Below are positions 17,398 through 25,838 of a stretch of 64,000 bases of DNA, piece by piece. Made by a program: the position numbers and the translations under genes. The first letter of the stretch is position 1; each line of letters opens with the position of its first letter. The stretch is from Clostridiales bacterium DTU070. Lineage in GTDB: Bacteria > Bacillota > Clostridia > DSM-8532. The notes beneath the pieces were generated by a model that saw only the letters and a list, made by a program, of their open reading frames with translations, did not search any database and had not been told where the DNA came from. Where the stretch lies: NCBI GenBank assembly GCA_001513105.1, contig LFSH01000083.1:1-64000 (forward strand). The letters run 5' to 3'.

Positions 17398-18129
17398 TTA
17401 CCTGACTTCGTCCTTCCAGTACTGGTAATGATCGTCTATAATACCGGATACCGCAGCCTCGTCCCTGTTTTCAAGGGCATCAATAATGCGCTGATGCAGC
17501 TCGCAGATCCGGTCCAGTTCCTTCTTTGACAAAAACTGCTCTGTTGCCCGGGCACGTGTTGCTCTTGACAGCCTCTCCACTACATTGCATATCTTCTCCA
17601 CCAGCGGATTGTGCACAGCCTTTTCGAGAGTGCGGTGGAACTTGATGTCTGCGTCCAGTATTTCATCAATGGACGGGTTGTCGCGAACCGTTTCGCAGAA
17701 CCCGGCAAAGGACTGTTTCAGTTTTTCAATGTCCTCGTCGGTCGCATTCTGAATCGCAAGGTTTAAAACACCTACATCAAGCATTCTTCTGAGCTCGATC
17801 AAATACCGGGTGTTTCCGCCTTCAAGTATTAAGCCGTACACCATAGGATCCAGCATCCTGTCCGAAAAACCTTCAGCAACAAAGGTACCCTCTGCCCTTT
17901 TTATATAAAGCACGCCCATTGCCACAAGAACCTTTATTGCCTCACGCACCGAATTTCGTCCCACATGCATTGATTCGCACAGTTCGCTTTCGGTTGGTAT
18001 TTTCTGCCCGGGAAGGAGCTCTCCGCTGATAATCGCGTTCGTGATTCTTGCGATAATCCGATCCACAACAGACCTGTTATCCATGGGATCGAGGAGTTTC
18101 TCCCCTTTTTTTGCATCAGTCTCTGTCAT
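17398..18129 (-). CDS. GntR-family (FadR/FCD-type) transcription regulator
   Basis: 243 residues. An N-terminal winged helix (RIIARITNAIISGELLPGQK, SELCESMHVGRNSVREAIKV) precedes an all-helical FCD effector domain with the metal-binding Asp/His pattern (DADIKFHRTLE, LHQRIIDALENRDE, DDHYQYW). FCD regulators commonly respond to sugar acids or organic acids bound at a metal. It is inside the operon it probably controls: a palindrome matching a GntR-type site overlaps the operon promoter at 21526-21541. GTG at 18138 is possible, but GGGTGG spacing favours the ATG at 18129. Confidence 0.88.
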   Translation of the reverse strand: MTETDAKKGEKLLDPMDNRSVVDRIIARITNAIISGELLPGQKIPTESELCESMHVGRNSVREAIKVLVAMGVLYIKRAEGTFVAEGFSDRMLDPMVYGLILEGGNTRYLIELRRMLDVGVLNLAIQNATDEDIEKLKQSFAGFCETVRDNPSIDEILDADIKFHRTLEKAVHNPLVEKICNVVERLSRATRARATEQFLSKKELDRICELHQRIIDALENRDEAAVSGIIDDHYQYWKDEVR

Positions 18130-18142
18130 AATAACCACCCGT

Positions 18143-19081
18143 TCATATATTCATTGCCTTTTTTGCTCCATCGATTATTGACTTAACCGACAGGCCATAG
18201 GCATCCAAAAGCTCGTCGGCATGACCGCTGCGCGGGTATATGTCATTCAGCCCGAGCCGTATCACGCGGCAGGGATGATAAAGGGACGATATTTCACTGA
18301 TGGCCGATGACATACCCCCGTAAATATTGTGATCCTCAACAGCAACTGCACAGTTTGTTCTTTTGAGTATTTCAACAACAGCTTCGCTGTCAATGGGCTT
18401 GACTGTTGAAACGTCGGCAAGCAGCCCGTTAATTCCCTCTGCCTTCAGATGTTCCAGCGACTCCAGCGCCCTGTTCATAATAAACCCGGACGCAAATATT
18501 GCCACATCGTCGCCATAATGTTTAACAACCCTGATCTTCCCGAATTCAAAAGGCGTTTCGTCGGCAAACACTTCAGGTTCCCGGCCGCTGCCCAAACGCA
18601 GGTAACAGGGTCCTTCCCTGAGCAGCATGGATTTTGCAGCCTTGTATGCCTGCCCTGCATCAGCAGGGGTGATAATGCTTACGCCCGGCATTGACCGAAG
18701 AATCCCTACATCTTCATAAAACTGGTGCGTGACCCCCTCTCGTTCGCCGCCGAGCATACCCCCGTTCAGGCCGATGAATTTCACATTCAGCCCGGGATAT
18801 GCAACAAAGGTGCGGATTTGCTCACATGCCCGCATGGTAAGAAAACCCGCATAAGATATGACCACGGGTTTCATTCCGGTAGTCGCAAGCCCTGCCGCAA
18901 CAAGTACGGCATTCTGTTCCGCAATTCCTACTTCTATCAGCCTGTCCGGAAACCTTTCGAGGAACGGTACCGCCCTTGCTGCCAGAACCGAATCGGGAGA
19001 TACGACAACTATACGCTCATCCTGTTCCGCCGTTTCGATAATTGCGCGCATTGCAGCTTCACGTGTGCTTTTTGTTTTCAT
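18143..19081 (-). CDS. Transketolase, C-terminal subunit
   Basis: 312 residues, containing the pyrimidine-binding domain (EVGIAEQNAVLVAAGLATTG, with the catalytic Glu of GIAEQN that activates TPP) and the C-terminal domain (VAVEDHNIYGGMSSAI). It is the second half of a transketolase split in two polypeptides, a common arrangement in Clostridia and archaea. The upstream half overlaps it by four bases (ATGA), so the two are translationally coupled and will form a heteromer. The C-terminal YPRSGHADELLDAYGL differs from the acceptor-phosphate region of canonical transketolase. With neighbours, it probably makes or breaks a ketose in this operon's pathway. Confidence 0.88.
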   Translation of the reverse strand: MKTKSTREAAMRAIIETAEQDERIVVVSPDSVLAARAVPFLERFPDRLIEVGIAEQNAVLVAAGLATTGMKPVVISYAGFLTMRACEQIRTFVAYPGLNVKFIGLNGGMLGGEREGVTHQFYEDVGILRSMPGVSIITPADAGQAYKAAKSMLLREGPCYLRLGSGREPEVFADETPFEFGKIRVVKHYGDDVAIFASGFIMNRALESLEHLKAEGINGLLADVSTVKPIDSEAVVEILKRTNCAVAVEDHNIYGGMSSAISEISSLYHPCRVIRLGLNDIYPRSGHADELLDAYGLSVKSIIDGAKKAMNI

Positions 19082-19896
19082 ACAGTACCTCCCAGGTGTT
19101 TTCTTGCAATTTCAACCTCTTTAGCTGTCGGAACCCTTTTATGCCATGCATTGTTGTTCTCCATGTACGGAATATTCCTGCCCTTAACAGTTCTGCATTC
19201 AATGTACGAAGGCCTGTCCTTAACGGCTTTTGCGTTTGCTATGGCATTCTTTATTGCATCAACGTCATGCCCGTCAATTACCTGGACATGCCAATGGAAG
19301 GAACCCCATTTTTCGTGGGCAGGATAAAGAGAACTAAGCTCGGTTACCTTGCCGCCGGACTGGTTATTGTTGCAGTCGGCAAGCACAATCAGGTTTCCGG
19401 CGTTATGCTTTGCAGCAGCCATTGCAGCTTCCCATACAACACCTTCCTGCTGTTCCCCGTCACCGATGATAACATAAACATAATTATCAATGCCCTGCAT
19501 TCTGCATCCCAGCGCAATGCCCAGCCCAATGCCGACGCCGTTGCCAAGGGATCCTGAAACAGAGTCTATACCTGGTGTTTTATTCATGTCCGGATGCCCC
19601 TGCAGAATCCCTTCCAGCTTCCGCAGTTTCTTCAGCTCATCAGGGCTGAAATATCCCCTTCTGGCCATTGCCGCGTATTGAATCGGGCAGGCATGCCCCT
19701 TTGAAAGGATGCACCTGTCGCGTAAAGGCCATCGCGGCTCTTCAGGATGGATATTCATTTCGCTGAAATACAGCACTGTAATTATCTCGGCTATGGACAT
19801 GCAGGGTCCCGGATGACCGTCCTCAACATAATGGATGGTTTCAACCACATCCAGCCGGAGCCTGTCTGCCATTTGCTTCAGTTCACCTGTTGTCAT
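19078..19896 (-). CDS. Transketolase, N-terminal (TPP-binding) subunit
   Basis: 272 residues. Visible are the VEDGHPGPCMSIAEIITVLY segment with the conserved His, LSKGHACPIQYAAMA, and the TPP/Mg motif GDGEQQEGVVWEAAM...NN near residue 155-185. GGGGGATAAAA precedes the ATG at 19896; the longer frame from 19935 lacks a binding site. Together with the overlapping C-terminal subunit it makes a complete transketolase, which would transfer a two-carbon ketol group between sugars. It follows the TIM-barrel isomerase gene by 54 bases. Confidence 0.88.
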   Translation of the reverse strand: MTTGELKQMADRLRLDVVETIHYVEDGHPGPCMSIAEIITVLYFSEMNIHPEEPRWPLRDRCILSKGHACPIQYAAMARRGYFSPDELKKLRKLEGILQGHPDMNKTPGIDSVSGSLGNGVGIGLGIALGCRMQGIDNYVYVIIGDGEQQEGVVWEAAMAAAKHNAGNLIVLADCNNNQSGGKVTELSSLYPAHEKWGSFHWHVQVIDGHDVDAIKNAIANAKAVKDRPSYIECRTVKGRNIPYMENNNAWHKRVPTAKEVEIARKHLGGTV

Positions 19897-19950
19897 TTTT
19901 ATCCCCCAAACATTGTAAAATCCTGCCTTCATCAAACAGCCGGCATCGGG

Positions 19951-20832
19951 TTATCTTTGTCTGTTCCTGTGCAGAAACGACAGACTGTTCCATGTATCTT
20001 CAAAGTATGCATAGGGATTACCGGTCCGGCATAATACCTCAAGACCAATCCTTAAAGGTTCATCCCCGGCATACAGCTTTTCAAGTTCATAAAACAAACC
20101 GGCCAGTGCCTCATAAGTCCATTCGGTATCGGGAAACTCGAAGCCCAGATGCCTGTCCCCATAAAACTCATCGGCCGGGTCCCTGATATAGCAGTTGGCA
20201 AAGTGAATCTGGCTGCAGAACTGCTTCACCGCAGTCAATGCCTCCAGAAAGTCTTCGCCTTCCTCTGCGGTATGGGCCGTATCCATTGTCAGTTCCAGCG
20301 GCATCCCTTTTTCATGCATGCTCTTTACAAAATCATAAGTGCGGCGGTAAGGCCCTATAAGATGAAAGGCGTCAATCCTGCTGTCGCACGGTTCCATCAG
20401 CAGTTTTACGCCGTAGTTTTTTCTTTCGATGTGGTTAAACAGTTTCTCAACCGATTCTGCAAGATTTTTAAGGCCGGCTTCCTCACTTTTTCCCATCCTG
20501 CCTGAATTGATCATTACCTCGCATATACCGTTATCCTGCGCTTCATCAATACACGACATGAAAAGCTTTACAGCTTCGTTTCTAAGCCCTTCATCCTCAT
20601 CGCAGAGATACAGTTTTTTCTCCTTGGACGGGATTACCGCAATATACACACCTTTAAGCCCGGTGTCGGAAAGAATGCTGCCCACTTTCCCACGCTCGGC
20701 GCCATCGTGATAAAATTCAATAAAGTCAATCCCTTTTCCGGACAGGAACCGCGCCATTTCGTGAAAATAACCGATGCTTTTCCGGGATTCCGGGAAGAAA
20801 AGATTCGTGCAGACGCTGTTTACCAGTTTCAT
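19951..20832 (-). CDS. TIM-barrel sugar isomerase/epimerase (AP_endonuc_2 family)
   Basis: 293 residues, the typical size of the xylose-isomerase-like superfamily. Metal-ligand acidic and His residues appear where the family has them: KLLMEPCDSRID near 148, LTMDTAHTAEE near 185, IHFANCYIRD near 215, and GLEVLCRTG near 272. Such enzymes interconvert ketoses and aldoses or epimerise ketoses, often free sugars. Its ATG overlaps the preceding racemase-like gene by four bases, and the split transketolase follows, so an isomerised sugar may be passed to it. Actual substrate unknown. Confidence 0.82.
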   Translation of the reverse strand: MKLVNSVCTNLFFPESRKSIGYFHEMARFLSGKGIDFIEFYHDGAERGKVGSILSDTGLKGVYIAVIPSKEKKLYLCDEDEGLRNEAVKLFMSCIDEAQDNGICEVMINSGRMGKSEEAGLKNLAESVEKLFNHIERKNYGVKLLMEPCDSRIDAFHLIGPYRRTYDFVKSMHEKGMPLELTMDTAHTAEEGEDFLEALTAVKQFCSQIHFANCYIRDPADEFYGDRHLGFEFPDTEWTYEALAGLFYELEKLYAGDEPLRIGLEVLCRTGNPYAYFEDTWNSLSFLHRNRQR

Positions 20833-21506
20833 TGCAAATCACCAAGACTTTCGGCGGCTTTCTTCACCGCGGCGGTACCGTATTTAATGCTTGAGAAAAC
20901 TTGAACTCCCAGTGCCCGTGAAACTGCCTCCTCGGCATAAGCCATCGACCCCTGCGCAAGAACAAGCACATCTATCCGGTCCTTAATCTTTTCGGCTGTC
21001 TGAATCAGTTTTTCCCTGAACTGCTCCTGGTCGAGCCCGAAAGCACCTTCCGCGAGGGCATCAATTATCTCAATTTTTTTGCCGGTCCTGTCGGCGCACT
21101 CCCGGATCAGGCGCTTTGTAGGTTCGAGGGTGGTGGGAAGGGTGGCTAAAACCCCAATCCGGGGTCCCGCTTCAACAGCAGCTTTTGCCATATCTTCATC
21201 AATTCGGACGAATTTGACTCCTGTCATTTCATACAGGGGTTTCGCGAGTTTAGCCACATCACCGACCGACGAACAGATATTAAAAAGGATCTGCGCCCCG
21301 TCGGCACATGCTTTTTCGTACAAATCCATAAGCCGCCTCGCGCAGCCTGGCGTGACATATCCGCTTTCGATTGCTTCCTTCAGGATGCCTGGATCACTGT
21401 ATTTCATTATAGTCAGTTCTTCTCCCTCGAAATGTTTCTGAAGATATGCATCCACCATCTGAATCAATTCAGGAGTGGTGCTTGTATAAATTGCTGCAAC
21501 TTTCAT
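20829..21506 (-). CDS. Asp/Glu/hydantoin racemase-family protein
   Basis: 225 residues, first gene of the operon. AAGGTGAT six bases before the ATG at 21506 sets the start; the frame from 21521 has none. The family fold is shown by VAAIYTSTTPELIQMVDA, ILFNICSSVGDVAK with the first catalytic-position Cys, and GPRIGVLATLPTTLEPTKRL. The second catalytic Cys region, normally a GC motif, reads VLVLAQGSMAYAEE with no Cys. So a two-Cys racemase mechanism is unlikely; it may be a lyase or isomerase with a racemase fold. Its placement with transketolase and transaldolase genes suggests a sugar or sugar-acid substrate. Confidence 0.8.
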   Translation of the reverse strand: MKVAAIYTSTTPELIQMVDAYLQKHFEGEELTIMKYSDPGILKEAIESGYVTPGCARRLMDLYEKACADGAQILFNICSSVGDVAKLAKPLYEMTGVKFVRIDEDMAKAAVEAGPRIGVLATLPTTLEPTKRLIRECADRTGKKIEIIDALAEGAFGLDQEQFREKLIQTAEKIKDRIDVLVLAQGSMAYAEEAVSRALGVQVFSSIKYGTAAVKKAAESLGDLQ

Positions 21507-21525
21507 TATAATCACCTTCATTATA

Positions 21526-21541
21526 CATACTACGTAGGATG
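21526..21541 (-). promoter_or_regulatory. Palindromic operator, probably for the operon GntR regulator
   Basis: CATACTACGTAGGATG is a 16-bp dyad (CAT-N-CTACGTAG-N-ATG), perfect apart from one base pair. It overlaps the -10 and the adjacent end of the spacer of the operon promoter and lies 20 bases upstream of the first gene. A repressor bound here would block polymerase. The GntR regulator encoded within the operon is the obvious candidate. Confidence 0.65.
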
Positions 21542-21555
21542 TTTACTTTTGTCAA
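21527..21555 (-). promoter_or_regulatory. Sigma-A promoter of the sugar operon
   Basis: On the minus strand, TTGACA (21550-21555), a 17-base spacer and TAGTAT (21527-21532) form the promoter. The -10 lies inside the palindromic operator. Confidence 0.75.
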
Positions 21556-21769
21556 GCCCTTTGTCACGGTAACATTTATTCTTTTTTACCATGCGGATGG
21601 TCCGGAAGCGCTGAAAATGCTGTCCTTAAACACCGGCAAAGCTATGCGGATTCCAGGACTTAATCAGATAAGTAAAAGCGGTTTATCCAGTGCATTTGAC
21701 CCACCCTCCCGAAACTCAGCTTACAGCTTTTCCCCGGGCAGGGAATAAGTTGCGCCGGTTTTTTGGTAT

Positions 21770-21798
21770 TTGACAGTATTCTCATATAATGTTATATT
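21770..21798 (+). promoter_or_regulatory. Sigma-A promoter for the 22120 gene and GH95
   Basis: TTGACA (21770-21775), 17 bases, TATATT (21793-21798). The transcript would have a leader of about 310 bases; I see no known riboswitch in it. The segment 21556-21769 upstream holds nothing recognisable. Confidence 0.65.
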
Positions 21799-21812
21799 AG
21801 AACAATTGTTCT
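21799..21812 (+). promoter_or_regulatory. 14-bp perfect palindrome at the transcription start
   Basis: AGAACAATTGTTCT begins right after the -10 and covers the expected start site, the position of a repressor operator. No regulator gene is adjacent on the same strand, so the cognate protein is unknown. Confidence 0.5.
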
Positions 21813-22079
21813 TGTTAGAGATGCAATTTTCGAGCTGGTTTTTCCGAATACCGTACAACCCGGAATCCGATAAGCAGAAACCGGCCGGGGCCTTTTTACT
21901 GCTGTTGTTATGCCGTGGCGGGAAACTGAAATCTTTGATTGAAATATGAGGGATTTACAGGTTTTCACGTTTTTTTGCAGTGAACCGGCAATTGAAATAT
22001 CGGAAGGATATTGTAACCTGAAAGAAATATACTAACTTCTGAAAAATGTATTATTATGATAAAGGAACAAGTCAGAATG

Positions 22080-22091
22080 CAGGTATACCTG
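22080..22091 (+). promoter_or_regulatory. 12-bp perfect palindrome in the leader
   Basis: CAGGTATACCTG lies 28 bases before the ATG at 22120. It could be a second operator or an RNA hairpin near the ribosome binding site. Evidence is the symmetry and the position only. Confidence 0.3.
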
Positions 22092-22119
22092 GATGATGAG
22101 TCTGCACGAGGTGAAGCAA

Positions 22120-23166
22120 ATGAGAAAAACACTCAGGGATGTGGCAGAATACCTGAAGGAAATCATGGTACCCGTGACGCAGGAAGATTATGAGATAGAT
22201 CCCGCATATACGAATGCTTTTGCTGAAGAAGACATACGCAAAGGCGTCCTGGCTTTCCGAGGCTTTCTTGTGCAGCTCTTTGATGCTTTATATGCCAAAG
22301 GCGATGCCTATGATACCGGTAAAAAGGTTCCCCATGAATTTGAAAACCGTATTTCCCTTTCGGTATATTACCCGTTCCTGCACAATGTAAGTACGATGTT
22401 GATGAACATGGGGTATCACGGTATACCTGATAAAGATGCGCAATTTCTTGCCAGTGGAAATGCCCTGTTCAACAAAAAACTGTCTGTTGCCAAAAATCTT
22501 GAATGCCTCAGGTTTCTGGCCGATTGCGGCATTTGTATCGACGGTATTGATTTACATGACAAAAAGCAGAACCTGCCAGGTACCAGGACTGTTAAGATTT
22601 CATACCCGGATGATCCTGCAATGCTGACAGGACTGAAGGTCATGGCAATCGCTGAAACAGATCATGGTACACTTGTCAACCAGGACGTTTTTTTGCGCTG
22701 TGATTACAGGGTACTGAAAAAGGATGAACCCGATGTGTTTTCCATTGTAAAGGATACTGTCAGGCCGCTGTCCCCGGAAGTGCAGGCTTTTGTCCTTGAA
22801 CTGCATGAACGGTATACCGGAATGGGACTTGACTGCGCCGTAGAGGTAAAAGGGTTCCATATTTATATAAAGTATCGGTACAGGCGAAAGGATTTATGGG
22901 GAATTAACGCCTCTCTGAACAATGGTTACCATATTAATGTGAAACCGAAAAAAACACAGGAATACACCGGCATTATCAAAACATTCGCCCCGGTTCTTCA
23001 GGATCTTATTGCAAAAGGATATGGATGCGGAAGAAAAAGAGAAATTGGCCGTTGTGACGGCGGCTGCCGCGGCCTTCGCATACCGCTGGATGATTCGATT
23101 TTGGATTTGAGGGATGATATTATAACATGGTTTGACCGGGAAGTGTCGTGCCTGCAAAACAGGTGA
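22120..23166 (+). CDS. Unknown protein with a C-terminal Cys cluster, upstream of GH95
   Basis: 348 residues, no signal peptide or membrane segment. GAGGTG six bases before the ATG at 22120 decides the start; the longer frame from 22093 lacks a binding site. N-terminal half is helical (MRKTLRDVAEYLKEIMVPVT). The middle has two similar strand-rich parts (TGLKVMAIAETDHG, VEVKGFHIYIKYRYRRKDLW). The C-terminus has a Cys/Gly-rich stretch (YGCGRKREIGRCDGGCRG) that could bind a metal. Unlike neighbours it matches no family I know. It ends 97 bases before GH95 and shares its promoter, so it may act with the glycosidase or be an unrelated co-transcribed gene. Confidence 0.75.
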   Translation: MRKTLRDVAEYLKEIMVPVTQEDYEIDPAYTNAFAEEDIRKGVLAFRGFLVQLFDALYAKGDAYDTGKKVPHEFENRISLSVYYPFLHNVSTMLMNMGYHGIPDKDAQFLASGNALFNKKLSVAKNLECLRFLADCGICIDGIDLHDKKQNLPGTRTVKISYPDDPAMLTGLKVMAIAETDHGTLVNQDVFLRCDYRVLKKDEPDVFSIVKDTVRPLSPEVQAFVLELHERYTGMGLDCAVEVKGFHIYIKYRYRRKDLWGINASLNNGYHINVKPKKTQEYTGIIKTFAPVLQDLIAKGYGCGRKREIGRCDGGCRGLRIPLDDSILDLRDDIITWFDREVSCLQNR

Positions 23167-23263
23167 ACGGCACCCCGAACAGGACTGTTTCAGCAGAATT
23201 TTAAAGAAACATGCCGTAATGAGCCCTTTTAAATTTTATATAAAAAGTTTGACGGAGGATAAA

Positions 23264-25600
23264 ATGGACAAGGATTTTATGATTGGAAATCAAGCCCTGA
23301 AACTCTGGTACAGACAGCCTGCATCCTGCTGGAGTGAAGCACTTCCTCTGGGCAACGGCCGTATCGGTGCAATGATTTACGGAAATCCCTGCACCGAAAT
23401 AATTGACCTTTCTGAAATAACATGTTTTTCAGGGGAGGAAGGCCACACACATGTCAGTGGAAACCCTTCCGTGCATTTTTACAAAGCCCGCGAGGCCCTG
23501 CTTAATAATGATTACGGGCTTGCCAATGACTTACTGAAAAGGTTTGTCGGAAAGCGGACCAATTACGGTACAAACCTGCCGCTGGGCCGCATCAGGCTGA
23601 ATATCGGCCATGATTTCAAAGATATATCCGATTATCAGCGGAGCCTGTGCCTTAACTCGGCAGTCTCCAGTGTTTCATACAGAAAGGGAAATTCGTTTTA
23701 TTCATATACGGCCTTTGTTTCAAACCCGCACCAGGTAATGGTAATAAAACTGGAATCAGACAGCGGCAACCTGGATCTTACGGTTTCGATTGACGGGGGA
23801 GACAACCCGTTTACTGCAGGTACCGATGAGAACATGGACCTTGTTCTTTCAGGCTATGCCTACGAGGAGAAACACAGCGACGGGAAAACAGGCGTCGGCT
23901 TTTTCTCCCGTTTACGCGCCGTACCTACCGGCGGGACAATGGAATCAAGCGGCACGGACATCATTATTAATAATGCGGAACAGGTTATACTGTACCTGGC
24001 CGTTGAAACCCTGTTCAACCAGGAAGACGCCTTTGAAAAATGCAGGAATAGGATTGACGATGCCTTAAGATACCCCTATGAGAAACTGCTCAAAGAGCAT
24101 ATTGCGGACTTCAGGTCACTTTTCGACCGCGTTGAACTGTATCTTGGAGAAACCGAAAACATTCCTGCCGACATCCTGCTGGATAAGGTCAGAAATGGTT
24201 ATTACAGCCCATATCTTACCGCACTGATGTTCCAGTATGGCAGATACCTTCTTATTTCCAGCTCCCGAAGCAATTCACCGCTCCCCGCGCATCTCCAGGG
24301 AGTATGGAACGACTCTGTGGCATGCCGCATCGGCTGGACGTGCGATATGCACCTGGACATAAACACGCAGATGAATTACTGGCCCTGTGAGGTTACAAAC
24401 CTTGCGGAATGTCATGTGCCGTTGTTCAGATGGATTGAAGAAAAACTGGTTCCGTCGGGCAGGGAAACGGCAAAACTGTTTTACGGACTGAACGGCTGGG
24501 TAGCCGAACTGGTATCGAATGCATGGGGATTCACCGATCCGTACTGGCATGTTAATTTAAGCCCGTGCCCTACCGGCGGTGCCTGGATTGCCACCCATAT
24601 GTGGGAGCACTATCTTTTTAACCGTTCATATGAATTTCTGAAAAACCACGCTTACCCTGTAATCCGCGAAGCAGTCCTGTTTTTTATTGACTATATCTTC
24701 ACCGATCCCGCTTCAGGTTTTTTAACTTCAGGGCCGTCAATATCCCCCGAAAACCATTTCTGTGTTGACGGGAAGCCTTACAGTGCCTCGTTAGGCCCCT
24801 TTTATGAAATTGCCGTTATACGCGAACTGTTTGATATATTCCTGGAAGCGTCAGAAATCTTGAAGGTTTCGGATGAGCTGTGCCTGCGGGTGAAGAATGC
24901 AATAAATGCCCTTCCACCGTTCCAGGTTGGAAAGAACGGTGAACTGAAGGAATGGAGTCATGATTTTGAAGAAAAGGATCCCCAGCACAGGCATACAAGC
25001 CATCTTCTGGCACTGTATCCGTTCAGCCTGATAGATGTTGAAAAAACTCCCGAACTGGCTGAAGCAGCAAGGGTAACAATCAAAAGAAGAATGAATCCGC
25101 CGGAGAACTGGGAGGATACCGGATGGGCACGCTGCATGCTCATGCTGTACTCCGCGAGGCTGAAAGATGCGGAATGGGCATTTGAACATATCCAGACCCT
25201 TCAAATGAAACTGACCAACAACAACCTTATGGTGAAACATCCGCCGACACGCGGCGCCCCGTCCTTTGCCGATGTATACGAGCTTGACGGAAATACCGGG
25301 TTTACCGCGTGCGTAGCAGAAATGCTTATCCAGAGCCATCGCTCGGAAACAGAGCTGCTTCCTGCGCTGCCGAAAGCATGGAAATCCGGCAGGGTAAAGG
25401 GTCTCTGCGCACGGGGCGGCTTTGTCGTGGATCTTGAATGGAAGGAGAATATACTTACACATGTAAGGATCCATGCAAAAGTGAGCTCGGTCTGCCGTCT
25501 CCGCTATGGAAAACTGGGAACCTGCTTCAACGCGGAGGCAGGAAAAACCTACGAATTTGACGGTAATTTTTCACCGCTTACACTTCCCCGCAGAATATAA
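23264..25600 (+). CDS. Glycoside hydrolase family 95 (alpha-L-fucosidase/galactosidase-like)
   Basis: 778 residues, a normal GH95 size, no signal peptide, so it acts inside the cell. GH95 inverts alpha-1,2-L-fucosides; some members prefer alpha-L-galactosides of xyloglucan or rhamnogalacturonan II. The N-terminal beta domain starts LKLWYRQPASCWSEALPLGN, a family hallmark. The (alpha/alpha)6 barrel carries DMHLDINTQMNYWPCEVTN with the catalytic-site Asn pair, SGPSISPENHF with the general-acid Glu, and VYELDGNTGFTA with the Asp. GGAGGATAAA is directly before the ATG at 23264; the frame is open further upstream to 23132 but without a binding site. Confidence 0.92.
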   Translation: MDKDFMIGNQALKLWYRQPASCWSEALPLGNGRIGAMIYGNPCTEIIDLSEITCFSGEEGHTHVSGNPSVHFYKAREALLNNDYGLANDLLKRFVGKRTNYGTNLPLGRIRLNIGHDFKDISDYQRSLCLNSAVSSVSYRKGNSFYSYTAFVSNPHQVMVIKLESDSGNLDLTVSIDGGDNPFTAGTDENMDLVLSGYAYEEKHSDGKTGVGFFSRLRAVPTGGTMESSGTDIIINNAEQVILYLAVETLFNQEDAFEKCRNRIDDALRYPYEKLLKEHIADFRSLFDRVELYLGETENIPADILLDKVRNGYYSPYLTALMFQYGRYLLISSSRSNSPLPAHLQGVWNDSVACRIGWTCDMHLDINTQMNYWPCEVTNLAECHVPLFRWIEEKLVPSGRETAKLFYGLNGWVAELVSNAWGFTDPYWHVNLSPCPTGGAWIATHMWEHYLFNRSYEFLKNHAYPVIREAVLFFIDYIFTDPASGFLTSGPSISPENHFCVDGKPYSASLGPFYEIAVIRELFDIFLEASEILKVSDELCLRVKNAINALPPFQVGKNGELKEWSHDFEEKDPQHRHTSHLLALYPFSLIDVEKTPELAEAARVTIKRRMNPPENWEDTGWARCMLMLYSARLKDAEWAFEHIQTLQMKLTNNNLMVKHPPTRGAPSFADVYELDGNTGFTACVAEMLIQSHRSETELLPALPKAWKSGRVKGLCARGGFVVDLEWKENILTHVRIHAKVSSVCRLRYGKLGTCFNAEAGKTYEFDGNFSPLTLPRRI

Positions 25601-25616
25601 CTTATGGATAAAACCG

Positions 25617-25649
25617 GCAAGGGTAACTGTAGCGGTTACCCTTGCTGTT
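25617..25649 (+). terminator. Stem-loop terminator after GH95
   Basis: GCAAGGGTAAC (25617-25627) and GTTACCCTTGC (25635-25645) form a perfect 11-bp stem with a seven-base loop, followed by TGTTGATT. The T-run is weak. Confidence 0.6.
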
Positions 25650-25838
25650 GATTACAGGACATAATGCTTCCGGTATTATACGGATGTCCGTCAGGCCATT
25701 CCCACGGGTCGGGCTGCTGCAATCGTGCCCGCTCATCATCCCCGTTCTTTTTGGTTTATGTTTGTTTTACCAATTATATTTTTACTATTCATGCAGAAAA
25801 TAATCCTGTAGACATATGAAGGACTGACGGAGGAATAT

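Noticed and set aside
18725-19557. Long plus-strand frames opposite the transketolase genes
   Set aside because: They mirror conserved transketolase codons, lack ribosome sites and show no family features.
21539-21748. Open frame of 69 codons before the 21770 promoter
   Set aside because: The sequence has no ribosome site, overlaps the operon promoter and shows no family resemblance.
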